Assembly (NCBI GenBank): GCA_017795005.1
Contig: CP051242.1
Location: 3,650,119 to 3,714,118, forward strand
Origin: Balneolaceae bacterium
GTDB taxonomy: Bacteria > Bacteroidota > Rhodothermia > Balneolales > Balneolaceae
Direction of reading: 5' to 3'
DNA: 64,000 nucleotides
Shown: one piece after another, positions 43,828 to 54,200 of the stretch
How the letters are laid out: each line of letters begins with the position of its first letter
Position numbering within the stretch: the first letter of the stretch is position 1
Position numbers and translations under genes: made by a program
The notes under the pieces: model-generated
The model's database searches: none
Told to the model about the DNA's origin: nothing
Seen by the model: the letters and a program-made list of their open reading frames with translations, nothing else

Positions 43828-45846
43828 CTATTTAATCAATGTAAGTTTTTTCGTAAACACCTCTCCGGCTACTTCAAGCTTATAGATATAGACACCGCTG
43901 GATAAATTTCCTGCATCAAATTGCACCGAATGAGATCCGGCAGAATAAGACTTTTCAGAAACCAGAGATTGTACTTCTCTTCCGGTAATATCGTACACAG
44001 TAAGATTTACAGAAGCTGTTTTAGAAAGGCTGAATTCAATATTTGTTGTTGGATTGAAAGGATTCGGGTAGTTCTGGGAAAGTGAGATTCTATTTGGAAT
44101 AGGACCTGATCCTTTTTCATTTGAGATTGGAACTGTTAAAAATGGACTTTGACCGTAATCGCTTTCATAAATTGCCTTCGCTCTTAAAGAATTTCTGATA
44201 AGATCTTCTTCATCTTCACCAAAAATTAGTGCTGTTGTGAAATAGGAAGATGTATTTTTTTTCAGAGAATAAGGACCAACTCCCATCAAAAGAAAAGGTT
44301 CATCTCCGGTGGAAAAGGATAAGGATAGAAACCGTGGATTCTCAAATTGAGTCATTGCTACCCTATTAAAAAGCCAGTCATCATTTCTTAGGTTATCTGC
44401 AGACTCATAGAAAGGTCGTGGTTTTACATCTATGAAACTAATAGGTTCGCTAAGCTCTGCTTCCAACATGTCCTGTTCTCCAAAATTTGGTTCCCCTTGC
44501 GTTGGAATCCCATCGCCTTCGCCTTCATCAGGTCCTGGGTAGAAATCAGCATTTGGACCGAGCCCATCTTTTCCAACATCATCTAATAGTGATTCGCCTT
44601 CATCTCTAGTTCCATTTCCATTTATATCGTCAAAGGCAACCCAATCCAGATCTTCATCTCCCGTCCACCAACGTTCAACCTGATAGGCAGGAAATTCTTC
44701 CAGATCAATATGCTTCTCCTGAAATAATTCCATGTTATAATTTGCTTCCAGAAATGCATCAATTGCGGTCTTTCCTTCAAGTAACTCACCCGGACCGTTA
44801 AATTTGGACTCATCAATAATTCCATCTTCGTCTTCATCAATCCCGTTATCTTGTACCGAGGAATACTCAAGTACCAACAATCCTGTATATCTTAAATGTG
44901 CAGAGGGTTGCCCGTCAAAACTAATACCCCCTCCGTTTCCGTCACTATCCCAAAAATAGATCAGGCTTTGATCATGCTCATACTCCACTTTATCAAAGCC
45001 AGGAGCAAAATGAGTTACCATTCCTGTCCAAACATTTTCAAGATCTTTCTCACTTACATTGGTTGTTCGGTACTGTGTAAATAAAATGTCTTCTGAAACT
45101 ACATCTTCGAACTGAAATGTACGCACCTCTACTTGTAGTCCTAATCCTCCTATTGATGAATCAGAAAGAACCGGCACGTATACCCCCTTTTCACTATGCG
45201 GACCTTCTATTTCAACACCATATGCATATTCCAGATCAGAAAAATCGTCCATTACATAGAACGTTTCCTCGTCTCCATTAACTAAACCACGCCCCCTGAA
45301 TCCATTCCATGAACCGGACCAACCGGCATCTGTTTCTTCTACGCGATCTGGCCAGCTTTCCGGCCAGCTTGAATCGTCATCAGAACTGGCAGGGGTTGGC
45401 TCGTTTTGTAATAAATTATTTATACGGTCTTCATTATGGAACCCTCTTAGGGGTAACCATCCCCAAATATTACCTGAGTAAGGGCTTTGCCTTAACCCTG
45501 CTTGTCGATAATTAATAATTAGAGGATTGAGTATAGTATCAGTTGCTCCTTCTCCATAATAATCAGACCACTTTGCCCTTTCTCCAGGTACCTGCGCTGC
45601 CATAAAAAACCCAAAGCCAAAGAGATGCGGACTTCCTGCATCTCTTGGATAAACTCCAAATGGTGAATCGCTCCATCTTGAATGTTCGCCATGATTCCTG
45701 AAATTGGTTTGAAATAGATTTCCTTCCAATACCCCTCTGGCAATTGCGTCTACGGTTCCACGGTATTCAATAGGTATAGTACTTTGACCGAAAATAAATT
45801 GTGGAAACAATATCAGTACAAGACTACAAATAAGAGCTTTTCGCAT
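43828..45846 (-). CDS. secreted protein with type A type IX sorting domain, function unknown
   Basis: A 672-residue secreted protein. A signal peptide (MRKALICSLVLILFPQFIFG) precedes a long acidic central part with several Asp-rich calcium-type loops (DDINGNGTRDEGESLLDD, DEDEDGIIDESKF). There is no catalytic domain I recognise; aromatic- and Gly-rich stretches suggest beta-rich structure. The last 85 residues are a classic sorting domain: LSQNYPNPFNPTTNIEFSL, VYDITGREVQSLV, SSGVYIYKLEV and KKLTLIK. It stands alone, with an 80-bp gap to the S41 gene on the same strand. It is probably a surface or secreted structural protein. Confidence 0.8.
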   Translation of the reverse strand: MRKALICSLVLILFPQFIFGQSTIPIEYRGTVDAIARGVLEGNLFQTNFRNHGEHSRWSDSPFGVYPRDAGSPHLFGFGFFMAAQVPGERAKWSDYYGEGATDTILNPLIINYRQAGLRQSPYSGNIWGWLPLRGFHNEDRINNLLQNEPTPASSDDDSSWPESWPDRVEETDAGWSGSWNGFRGRGLVNGDEETFYVMDDFSDLEYAYGVEIEGPHSEKGVYVPVLSDSSIGGLGLQVEVRTFQFEDVVSEDILFTQYRTTNVSEKDLENVWTGMVTHFAPGFDKVEYEHDQSLIYFWDSDGNGGGISFDGQPSAHLRYTGLLVLEYSSVQDNGIDEDEDGIIDESKFNGPGELLEGKTAIDAFLEANYNMELFQEKHIDLEEFPAYQVERWWTGDEDLDWVAFDDINGNGTRDEGESLLDDVGKDGLGPNADFYPGPDEGEGDGIPTQGEPNFGEQDMLEAELSEPISFIDVKPRPFYESADNLRNDDWLFNRVAMTQFENPRFLSLSFSTGDEPFLLMGVGPYSLKKNTSSYFTTALIFGEDEEDLIRNSLRAKAIYESDYGQSPFLTVPISNEKGSGPIPNRISLSQNYPNPFNPTTNIEFSLSKTASVNLTVYDITGREVQSLVSEKSYSAGSHSVQFDAGNLSSGVYIYKLEVAGEVFTKKLTLIK

Positions 45847-46001
45847 AGATATTATAGCTGGGTTTCTCTTTAAAAATAATTTCGTAATTGTATAGAATTA
45901 TTAGATATGCGACAACTATTTTTTGCCAACTTTATTAAATATCGAAACAAACTTCCGGTGCTTTCCCTTCAATAGATAAACATTAACTAACTATTTGAAT
46001 T

Positions 46002-46199
46002 ATGAAAAAGACAATTGGAAGTATTTTAGCCGGAGGTGGATTAGTTGGTATTCTATATTTTGGATATCAATATTTCCAGAATTCGGAATCATTTGAAGCA
46101 TTTGGAGCAGATATTGCTGTTAGTACGGGTGATTATGTACCCATTTTGGTATCGGCAGTAGTGATGCTTGTTGGAATTGTAATTACAAGAGTCAAATAA
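46002..46199 (+). CDS. small two-helix membrane protein
   Basis: A 65-residue protein with two hydrophobic segments: [21 protein letters not shown] and [20 protein letters not shown]. The short loop between ([19 protein letters not shown]) is mildly acidic. No family is recognised. It is the first gene of a short run: the DUF1328 gene starts 10 bases after its stop and a phospholipase D-type enzyme follows. A role in the envelope is inferred from this set; the coding assignment rests on the helix pattern and operon spacing. Confidence 0.72.
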   Translation: MKKTIGSILAGGGLVGILYFGYQYFQNSESFEAFGADIAVSTGDYVPILVSAVVMLVGIVITRVK

Positions 46200-46209
46200 G
46201 GGAGTCGTT

Positions 46210-46374
46210 ATGTTACGATGGAGTATTATATTTTTTGTTGTCGCCCTGATAGCGGCTATTCTTGGATTTGGTGGAATTGCCGGTGCGGCAGTTGGAATTG
46301 CTAAAATTTTCTTTTTTGTATTTCTTGTTCTTTTCGTTGTTTCGCTTATAATGGGTAAGAAACCCAAAGCTTAG
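46210..46374 (+). CDS. DUF1328 family membrane protein (YtjA-like)
   Basis: A 54-residue protein that matches the DUF1328 pattern closely: [20 protein letters not shown], then [20 protein letters not shown] and [11 protein letters not shown]. Both helices and the GxAGAAxGIAK motif are typical. It lies between the small membrane-protein gene and the cardiolipin-synthase-like gene with gaps of about 10 bases, so it is part of an operon. The family is implicated in stress responses in some species but has no firm function. Confidence 0.92.
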   Translation: MLRWSIIFFVVALIAAILGFGGIAGAAVGIAKIFFFVFLVLFVVSLIMGKKPKA

Positions 46375-46383
46375 CATACAGAG

Positions 46384-47526
46384 TTGAACTACCAACAAGT
46401 TTTAGAACAAACAATCGGAATTCCTTTTTCTGAAGGGAATTCCGTTTCTATTTTAAAAAACGGAGATCAGATTTTTCCTGCTATGTTGGGAGCCATTGAA
46501 CAAGCATCCAACAGTATAGATTTCCTTACTTTTGTGTATTGGAAGGGGAATATTGCAACTAAATTCGCTAAAGCATTAGCAGATAAAGCAAGAGAGGGAA
46601 TCAGTGTTAGGGTACTTTTAGATGCTTATGGTGCACTACCAATGGAACAAGAGCTATTGGAACTGATGAAAGCTTCTGGTGCTGAAGTTATCTGGTTTCG
46701 TCCTTTAATAAGATGGAAAATCTGGAAAATGGATAACCGTACCCACAGAAAGATTCTTATTTGTGATGATGAAGTTGCTTTTACTGGAGGCGTAGGTATT
46801 GCAGAAGAATGGGAAGGAGATGCCCGAAACCCTTCTGAATGGAGAGATACTCATTTTAAAATTACTGGTCCGGCAGTATCCGGGATTAAATCTGCATTTA
46901 TCGAAAACTGGATCGAAGCAAATGATAATCTAGATTTAGAAGTAATTGGAGAGGATGAACTCCCCGAAACCGGAAACACATTAATTCAAACAGTTCGCAC
47001 CTCTTCTTCTGTTCGTTGGAGTGATATTGTTCTTCTGTACCAATCACTTATTAAATCGGCAGAGCAAAAACTCTGGATTTGTACCGCTTACTTTAATCCT
47101 GATAAGGCACTTATTAATCTCATATCCGAAGCCAGAAAAAAGGGTGTGGATGTTCGGATCATGATACCCGACAAAAAAACTGATCAACCCATTAGCAAAG
47201 TAATTGCCGAAGATTCATTTGAACAACTTCTGGAAGCGGGTGTAGATATTTATTATTACACTAGAACCATGCTTCATGCCAAAATCATATTGGTGGATAA
47301 TCAACTTAGTTGTATTGGATCTGCCAATTTTAACCAGCGCTCGATGTTAAAAGATGATGAGATAAACCTGGTATTGATTGATAAAAATATCAACCAGGAG
47401 CTTACCGGGCATTTTGAAGAAGATCTATCTCATACTAATAAAGTAGACCCCGAAAGATGGAAAAGGAGAAGTTTTTTCAGAAGAGCAGGCGAACGTTTTG
47501 CAAGTATCTTTAAGCAAGAGCTTTAA
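46384..47526 (+). CDS. phospholipase D-family cardiolipin synthase-like protein
   Basis: A 380-residue enzyme with two HKD catalytic motifs: HRKILICDDEVAFTGG near residue 119 and HAKIILVDNQLSCIGSANFN near 297. The N-terminal segment GNSVSILKNGDQIFPAMLGAIEQA is the usual start of ClsB/YbhO-type synthases, without the two N-terminal membrane helices of ClsA. Such enzymes join two phosphatidylglycerols, or phosphatidylethanolamine and phosphatidylglycerol, into cardiolipin. The start is TTG 46384, because the next in-frame ATG would cut into the first beta strand. The upstream gap is 9 bases from the DUF1328 gene, suggesting a membrane-related operon. Confidence 0.9.
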   Translation: MNYQQVLEQTIGIPFSEGNSVSILKNGDQIFPAMLGAIEQASNSIDFLTFVYWKGNIATKFAKALADKAREGISVRVLLDAYGALPMEQELLELMKASGAEVIWFRPLIRWKIWKMDNRTHRKILICDDEVAFTGGVGIAEEWEGDARNPSEWRDTHFKITGPAVSGIKSAFIENWIEANDNLDLEVIGEDELPETGNTLIQTVRTSSSVRWSDIVLLYQSLIKSAEQKLWICTAYFNPDKALINLISEARKKGVDVRIMIPDKKTDQPISKVIAEDSFEQLLEAGVDIYYYTRTMLHAKIILVDNQLSCIGSANFNQRSMLKDDEINLVLIDKNINQELTGHFEEDLSHTNKVDPERWKRRSFFRRAGERFASIFKQEL

Positions 47527-47536
47527 TCTTCCCTTT

Positions 47537-48811
47537 CTATTTGACTAATGTAAACATTCTTGTAATAACCTCTTCAGAGGCTTCAAGCTTGTAAATATAA
47601 ACTCCACTTGAAAGATATGAGCCATTAAAAACAATTTGATGGATACCAGATGAATACGCTTTTTCAGTGATAAGTTTTGAGACTAATCTACCAGTGATAT
47701 CATACACAGTAAGCGATATACGATCGGCTTTTTTTAAACTAAAATTGATTGTCGTAGTTGGATTAAATGGGTTTGGATAGTTTTGGCTTAGATCCAATCG
47801 ACGGTCATTCTTATTTTCAGTTTCTTCAGAATTTAAAATCTCAACAAAATTTTCGCTATTGATTAATATGATACTTTCTCCTTTTGAACTTCCTGTAATA
47901 ACACCTAATCCAAATTCAAAAACAATCAAACCACCGTGAAATGGATGATAATCATCTAATGATTTCCAAGTATTTCCCGCATCTATTGTTTTTAAAAAAA
48001 CACTATCCGCACCTATAATATAGCCAATTGAATCGCTTTCAAAACCTACATCAGAAAATGTCTCATAACCGAGTAAATCAATCGAGTTCCATGTACTCCC
48101 TTGATCCGTAGTTCTATAAAGTTTCGCTACATAAGAGTTGTATGAGTTTTCAATTACATATCCTATTGAATCAGAAACAAAATGAATATCATTAAGCACT
48201 GTATTTTCATCTTTGGTTAATTGTATCTCTTTCCAAGTTTCACCTTGATCTATGGATTTATAGATGTATTGATTACTGGTTAGTATAAAGCCAATTGAGT
48301 CAGTTACAAATTCAATATTACCAGTACTGCTAAAAACTTCATTCCATGATTCTCCACTATCAACTGTCTTTTTTATTTTTTGACCAGAAATAAATCCTGT
48401 CGAATCATTTAAAAATTCTACATCATAAAAATCCTGACCTGAAGAAACTGAAATATCAATCCAAGTAGTACCTGAATCTTCTGTTTTAAATATCTTCCCC
48501 TTTCCACCAACAACATATCCATTAAGCGAATCTGGGAAGTCAATGGAAGTAAGCCTTCCAAAACCATTGTCATCTATATATAAAACAGACTCTTCCCAAT
48601 TAATGCCTGTTTTATTTGTTTTTAATACACTTCTTGTGCGGTCAATATTATTTATTATGAAATAGATATTTCCATTTTCAGTAATTGATGCACCATACAT
48701 CCTTAAGCTATTCTGATCGTAGCTAATTTCTGACCATTGTGCATACAAATAGGAGTTAATTGAAAAAGGTATCAGAAATGCGATTATAATATTGAATAGT
48801 CTATTTATCAC
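47537..48811 (-). CDS. YCF48/BNR-like repeat protein with type A type IX sorting domain
   Basis: A 424-residue secreted protein. A signal peptide (MINRLFNIIIAFLIPFSINS) precedes a beta-propeller of YCF48/photosynthesis-assembly type repeats: SIDFPDSLNGYVVGGKGKIF, FKTEDSGTTW, VEFLNDSTGFISG, VDSGESWNEVF, YRTTDQGSTWNSI and KTIDAGNTWKSL, each with the DxGxTW turn. The sorting domain follows: LSQNYPNPFNPTTTINFSL, VYDITGRLVSKLI, SSGVYIYKLEA and MFTLVK. The protein is convergent with the cardiolipin-synthase-like gene. Propellers of this type usually serve binding, not catalysis. Confidence 0.87.
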   Translation of the reverse strand: MINRLFNIIIAFLIPFSINSYLYAQWSEISYDQNSLRMYGASITENGNIYFIINNIDRTRSVLKTNKTGINWEESVLYIDDNGFGRLTSIDFPDSLNGYVVGGKGKIFKTEDSGTTWIDISVSSGQDFYDVEFLNDSTGFISGQKIKKTVDSGESWNEVFSSTGNIEFVTDSIGFILTSNQYIYKSIDQGETWKEIQLTKDENTVLNDIHFVSDSIGYVIENSYNSYVAKLYRTTDQGSTWNSIDLLGYETFSDVGFESDSIGYIIGADSVFLKTIDAGNTWKSLDDYHPFHGGLIVFEFGLGVITGSSKGESIILINSENFVEILNSEETENKNDRRLDLSQNYPNPFNPTTTINFSLKKADRISLTVYDITGRLVSKLITEKAYSSGIHQIVFNGSYLSSGVYIYKLEASEEVITRMFTLVK

Positions 48812-48840
48812 TTAGGGATAATTAAATGTGCAATATAGTT

Positions 48841-49689
48841 TTATTGGTAGATATTAGTGAGTTCCTCGCTTATTTCCCAAAGTTGTTCAGCAGCCTCTTT
48901 GTCTAGCGCATGACTTGCAGGTGTAGTCACTTTACTGTTTTTGAAATATGCCCCGTTTACTTCTTCAACTTCATCAGAAGTTGCCAGATATATTGTTGTT
49001 TGAGCGCCTTCCTGATTTGTTTTCATAAAAGGAGCTGCAATTAACCAAAAAGCTTTTATTAAGAAAGTACTCTCCTGACCGAAATTTGAACGAATTACAC
49101 CCGGGTGTAAACAATTCGCGGTAACTCTTGTCCCTTTTAACCGATCCGCTAATTCAATTGTGAAAAGGATGTTAAATAGCTTGGAGTTTTGATATGCCTT
49201 CCAATAACTGAAATTCTTTTTCATTTGCAGATTATTTGACTTAAATCTGCCTCCTTTATGTGCATCTGACGCCACATTTATAATTCTGGCTTTTTCTGCT
49301 TCTTTAATATGATCGAGCAAAAGATTAGTAAATAAAAAATATCCCAAATGATTTACTGCGAATGTCGATTCATACCCATCAACTGTTTCATCGTAGGAAG
49401 AAGCTAAAAAACCGTGATTATTTATAAGGATATCTATTTTCTCATATGATGCTTTAATTATATCAGCTGCCTTTCTTATTTCATCCTGAATAGAAAAATC
49501 ACAAAGAACGATATCTATTCCACTGCTGGGGTATTCTGTTAAAAGTTCATTTTTTGCAGCTTCCGCCTTGTCTTCATTTCTGCATACCATCACTATAAAT
49601 GCACCTTGACTTGCTAGTTCTTTCGCTGTTTCGAAACCTATACCTGAGTTTGCCCCGGTAATCACACAGAGTTTATTGTTCATATTCAT
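48841..49689 (-). CDS. short-chain dehydrogenase/reductase (retinol dehydrogenase-like)
   Basis: A 282-residue cytoplasmic oxidoreductase. Cofactor motif VITGANSGIGFETAKEL, Asp of VLCDFS, NNHG, then INVASDAH with the catalytic Ser, and the Tyr-Lys pair in AYQNSKLFNILF. NCLHPGVIRSNFG and the length are typical of the WWOX/retinol dehydrogenase-like branch. The preference for NADP is suggested by Arg after the second strand (VMVCRNEDKAE). The substrate is unknown. It has no operon partner: 29 bp lie between it and the propeller gene on the same strand. Confidence 0.9.
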   Translation of the reverse strand: MNMNNKLCVITGANSGIGFETAKELASQGAFIVMVCRNEDKAEAAKNELLTEYPSSGIDIVLCDFSIQDEIRKAADIIKASYEKIDILINNHGFLASSYDETVDGYESTFAVNHLGYFLFTNLLLDHIKEAEKARIINVASDAHKGGRFKSNNLQMKKNFSYWKAYQNSKLFNILFTIELADRLKGTRVTANCLHPGVIRSNFGQESTFLIKAFWLIAAPFMKTNQEGAQTTIYLATSDEVEEVNGAYFKNSKVTTPASHALDKEAAEQLWEISEELTNIYQ

Positions 49690-49751
49690 ATTTGAATGTT
49701 TGTTAGTATTAAAAGGTTAACACGCACATAAACAGAAAAGGTTCGTTTTTG

Positions 49752-49759
49752 TATCTTTG
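49752..49759 (+). promoter_or_regulatory. candidate -7 element TATCTTTG for the GroES-like gene
   Basis: TATCTTTG is an exact match to TAnnTTTG, 14 bases before the ATG of the GroES-like gene. No convincing -33 element is seen. The short distance means a very short leader. Confidence 0.5.
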
Positions 49760-49773
49760 ATTTAAAAATCCAC

Positions 49774-50145
49774 ATGATTCAGGAATATCTTAACTCTATT
49801 GATAAATTTGTTGTTGTTGGTGATCGTGTACTTATCAAGCCGCGTGACATGGAAACGCATACCAGAAGTGGATTGGTTTTACCCGCTTCAGTAAAGGAAA
49901 AGGAAGAAATTCAAAGCGGGTATATTCTTAAAACAGGTCCGGGATATCCCATTCCGAATCACGATGTTGATGAAGTTTGGAAAGCTACTGAAGATACAAG
50001 GTACATTGGAATGCAGGCGACTGAAGGTGATCTAGCCATTTTTTTAAAAAGCAGATCGTTTGAGATTGAATTCGAAAATGAAAAATATCTGATTGTACCT
50101 CACTCCGCGATTTTGTTACTCATCAGAGACGAAAACGAGTTATAA
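49774..50145 (+). CDS. GroES-like co-chaperone (chaperonin 10 fold)
   Basis: A 123-residue protein, longer than the usual 95-residue GroES. The fold's first strand, VVVGDRVLIKPRD, is followed by a mobile-loop-like segment (METHTRSGLVLPASVKEKEE), a strand (IQSGYILKTGPG) and an inserted loop of about 20 residues (YPIPNHDVDEVWKATEDTRY). The roof and final strand read EGDLAIFLKSRSFEIEFE and KYLIVPHSAILLLIR. No groEL gene is nearby, so this is a paralogue, not the main groES. It may regulate the chaperonin or serve a separate protein. A promoter-like TATCTTTG lies just upstream. Confidence 0.85.
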   Translation: MIQEYLNSIDKFVVVGDRVLIKPRDMETHTRSGLVLPASVKEKEEIQSGYILKTGPGYPIPNHDVDEVWKATEDTRYIGMQATEGDLAIFLKSRSFEIEFENEKYLIVPHSAILLLIRDENEL

Positions 50146-50214
50146 AACATAACAAACGATCTTGCTTTTCTTCTGGTTGTTTGGTTGATTTCCTTCAACT
50201 AAAACAATGTACTT

Positions 50215-51123
50215 ATGGATCGTCGAAAATTCTTACTTAATACTGCGCTGGCTGGGGTCGCACTAGCACTACCTTACCGGGCTTTTTCAAATCGTTTTTT
50301 ACGGAGCGATTTTTCGACAATAAGAAGGAATGTAGGTGTATATACAGAACGTGGTGGAACGATAGGTTGGTTAATAAATAATGACGCTCTTGTAGCAGTC
50401 GACTCTCAGTTTCCGGATTCAGCAGCAAATTGTATCTCAGGACTAAAAGATCGTACAGATCGAAAAATGGACTATCTGATTAATACCCATCACCACGGAG
50501 ATCACACTGCCGGAAATATCTCCTTTAAGGATTATGCTAATCACATTGTTGCACATGAAAATGTACCCGGTTACCAAATGAAAGCAGCTGAACGGCGTGG
50601 ACAGGAAGTAGTGGCTGCTCAACTTACTGCTGATATGACTTTCACAGATAAATGGAGTCAGGATGTAGGTGATGAAACTGTACACGCTACTCATTATGGA
50701 CCTGCTCATACCGGTGGTGATTCAGTTATCTATTTTGAAAAAGCCAATATCGCACATATGGGAGACCTGGTTTTTAATCGCGCCTATCCTTATATCGATC
50801 CAGGCGCTGGTGCAAATATTGAAAACTGGGTTAAGGTTCTTCGAATTGCAGCAGATGAACTGCCTTCCGATGCGATTTACATTTGTGGACATGGAAATTC
50901 GAATTATGGAATCCAGGCTTCGAAAGGTGATGTTCTTCGAAAAGCGGATTTTCTTGAAGCACTTCTTGCATTCACACAAAACGGGATTAATGCCGGGCAG
51001 TCTAAGGAAGAAATAGCTGGTGCTGAATTCCTCCCCGGTTTTGAAGATTTTCAAGCTCCGGGCTGGGGTTTAACCTTAGAATTCAATATCAATACCGCAT
51101 ATGATGAACTCAGCTCAAGCTGA
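50215..51123 (+). CDS. metallo-beta-lactamase fold hydrolase, Tat-exported
   Basis: A 302-residue exported protein. The N-terminus MDRRKFLLNTALAGVALALP has a twin-arginine signal (DRRKFLL plus hydrophobic core). The metal motif is NTHHHGDHTAGN (HxHxDH, near residue 90), followed by HYGPAHTGGDSVIYF (second His), HMGDLVFNRAYP (bridging Asp) and ICGHGN (last His). Quinoprotein relay or cyclase-like hydrolases have this layout, and the substrate could be a lactam, ester or lactone. It stands 69 bp downstream of the GroES-like gene. The small zinc-ribbon gene overlaps its last 23 bases. Confidence 0.9.
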   Translation: MDRRKFLLNTALAGVALALPYRAFSNRFLRSDFSTIRRNVGVYTERGGTIGWLINNDALVAVDSQFPDSAANCISGLKDRTDRKMDYLINTHHHGDHTAGNISFKDYANHIVAHENVPGYQMKAAERRGQEVVAAQLTADMTFTDKWSQDVGDETVHATHYGPAHTGGDSVIYFEKANIAHMGDLVFNRAYPYIDPGAGANIENWVKVLRIAADELPSDAIYICGHGNSNYGIQASKGDVLRKADFLEALLAFTQNGINAGQSKEEIAGAEFLPGFEDFQAPGWGLTLEFNINTAYDELSSS

Positions 51124-51283
51124 TGACAAGAAGGCCACTAAACAAGCTCACCAACCAAGAAGGTGTGTTTACTGTGGTCAGCATGCTGAACTTGTTTTGG
51201 TTCATGGGCATGGTCAATGTGCAGCCTGCGGGATAAATACAGACGAATGCTGTCGTGGTGAGAATTGTGCAGTGGATCAATAG
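51101..51283 (+). CDS. small zinc-ribbon protein
   Basis: A 60-residue protein with a paired CxxC: RRCVYCGQHAEL and GQCAACGIN, followed by ECCRGENC, which adds three more Cys. This is the pattern of a small zinc-ribbon protein seen in Bacteroidota relatives, with no known function. The start MMNSAQADD overlaps the end of the hydrolase gene by 23 bases; the second Met is equally possible. It is convergent with the TamB-like gene, with the two stops overlapping. The dense Cys pattern makes it a real gene. Confidence 0.78.
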   Translation: MMNSAQADDKKATKQAHQPRRCVYCGQHAELVLVHGHGQCAACGINTDECCRGENCAVDQ

Positions 51284-54200
51284 TCGTATTGATATCTAAA
51301 ATCAATTCCGCGCCGGTTGTCATCTCCCTGAGTCATTATTAAATCCCATCGCTCCGAAAGTATATACTCGAGCATAAAAAGCGTTTTGGGAGTCGATCCT
51401 GATATCTCATTAATAATTGCAAAGAATGTACGTTCATTCAGATACCAGCCTGTTTTGATTGAAGTACCTCCTGAAGCGCCGGAGTTATCGATTTGAACTA
51501 CATCCACACCTAATTCTCTGGTTGCAAGGGCTTCAACTTCATCAAGAAGAACGTCTGTTAATAAATCTGCTGCTGACGGCCCTCCTCCACTTGCAAAAAC
51601 ACTTTGCCACGACTCTAAGGAATAACATGGTTTACTAAAAAGGGTGTAACAAACGATATCAGATTGCTCCATCTGGGGATCACTATCAAAACTAAACTCC
51701 GGATTTTGTGCCGTGCCCTGAATCAAATAATATAACTCAACAGGTTCTCCTTTCTGTCGAGTTGGAGGAGTATATCTACTTTTAATATTAAGATCAGGAT
51801 CTTCAATAGGTCCACTAAATGTAAAACCGGCTTCCTCCATAACAAAGAGTTTCCCTAAAGGACGTACATAACCACCAACCCCATTTAATGCTCCAAATAA
51901 TGCCAGCTCTCCTTTTGTTTCTTTCTGTGCATCTAACTCACCTGTTAGTTCAATTTCCATGTCCAGATAGGTTCTGTTCCTAACATAAAAATCACGTTGA
52001 ATTACAATACTCATATCCATTGCAAGAGAATCATATGGACTAAAGCTTGATACTTCTTCTCCTTCTAGCTGAACTTCTTCGATGCTATCCTCTCCAAAAT
52101 CCTGTAAATAAATAAACCCATTCCTAACAGTAATTTTACCCGTCGAAGTAGGAGTAGTAGCTCTTCCACTTAACCTGCTGTCCAGATCTATTACGATATT
52201 ATAGTCTTCTGTATTTGCCAGCCTGAATCGTTCTGCCCTTGCATTTAAATCCAACGTTTGTGGAATTATCCCTTCCATATCCACAGTACCATTTGCGTTA
52301 AAACTTCCTCTTCCACTACGTGCGACCAGTTCTTTTACTCTAAGACCTGATTGGGTAAATTCAACATCAGATCGAATTCCCTGCAATGTTATTCCCGCAA
52401 TCGGAACCGATACTTTTCCTCCGGTTAACCTCATATACCCCTTAGGAATCAAACTTTCGCTTGTTCCTTCTAACCTCACATCTGCATTTAATGATCCGGT
52501 TAACCCTCGCATATATTCCTTGTTCAGGAAGTCATTAAATACTGCCAGATTAAAGTTTTCAGTTATGATATTTACTCTGATGTTCTCCTCCTCATCCGGC
52601 AAAATCACTTGAAATGTCCTGAAATCATATTCTAATGGATAATTAATTTCTATCTGAGCTGCTTTCTGTTTAGCTGCAATGATTTCACTTCTAACCTCGA
52701 GTCCTGTTCTTAAATTATCATAGTTAAAACCAGCTTTAACCGTATCTAACCTTACTCCGGAAAGTACCGGCTGATTAAGTAAAAAATCTCCTTCGAAGTT
52801 TGGTTCGCCCGCAGTCCCTGACATAGTACCGTTAAAGCTCAAAATACCATCCGTATTTTCAATTCCGAATTCGTTCAATAATGCTTTAAAGCGCGTTAGT
52901 TCTGAGGGATTAACAACTAAACTTCCTTCTACAGGTTGATCATAAAATTCATCACCTAATTCGGACTGATCTTTAAGAACAAATGGTACGTCCAGATTTC
53001 CTTTCACCCGTTCCTGATCATCCCAGCTTAAAAGCCCAACAAGTTTTAGACGTTGTTCTACTATATCAAAACGTAAATCAAGAGAGTCAGCTTCTATGTC
53101 TCTATACTTCAATCGTATAAGATTAAAAACTCCATTACCGGTGACCTGTTCTTCGGACTGATTAAAGACTAACTCTCCTGAAAGCACACCATCGATAAAT
53201 CTTTCCCCGAAAATCACTTCCTGTAAAATTCCGAAGTCGAAATTCTTACCATCTATCCAACCATACTGTTCAACACTATCGGCGTATGGAATCGAAAATT
53301 TTAAAAACGCCCCGGTACTGGATGATAAGTCTAATGTATCTGTGCCTATGGTTTGCCCTTTAATTCTAACATTAAATGGCTTAGCCATTGTTAACTCCGA
53401 TTCATTTGTAATAAAATCAAATTGATCAAAGCGGATATCGATTAATTCTTCTGAGAAATCCATAGCAATTAAACCCTCTTGAATTAACCTTCCCCTTTCA
53501 CTACCTATCACTTCAAGGGTAAATTGACTTCTTAAGGAATCATCATTCGCCTCTCCATTTGACACCAACTGTATATCCTGCAATGATACTCCCGAAATAA
53601 CAGGTGATTCTATCTCTAGATTTGTGATAAACCCTCTCATTTCCTGCATAGTCACATCCATACTACCATTAATTCTGGATGCGGTAAATAATGTATCGAC
53701 AATTACATCGTAAAAATTAACGTTCATATTTCCTTGAAGTACTCCCGCAGTATCCTGGGTAATTCTCCCTGTTATATCCCCGGTAGCATTTAGAATTTCC
53801 ACATCAGCTAGTGGAGCTAAGGGTTGTATATCCTTCACTTTCATGTCAATTGAAAGCCAGTTTTCGGGATCTTTTTCGTCAGTAATATTCTTTCTTCCAC
53901 TAAACTGACCCTCAACAATGTCGCTATTCAATAGGCCCTCACCTATGTTGAGCACTCCATTAACCAAATTTAAAGACGCATCCAGCTTTTGAAACCTTGC
54001 CCCGTTAATAACGCTGGAATCAATATTAACAGAAGTATTTAGGCGTGCGCTTTCGGGAGTAATTCCACTTCCTTTCCCTTCAAGTACCATATTCAGATGA
54101 GTAGGGAAATCAGATAATTGATTGATTTCGGATAAATTAAAACCGCTGGTTGTCAGGTAATATTCGTAAAGGGGTTTTTCTTCCAAAAAATCGAGCGCGT

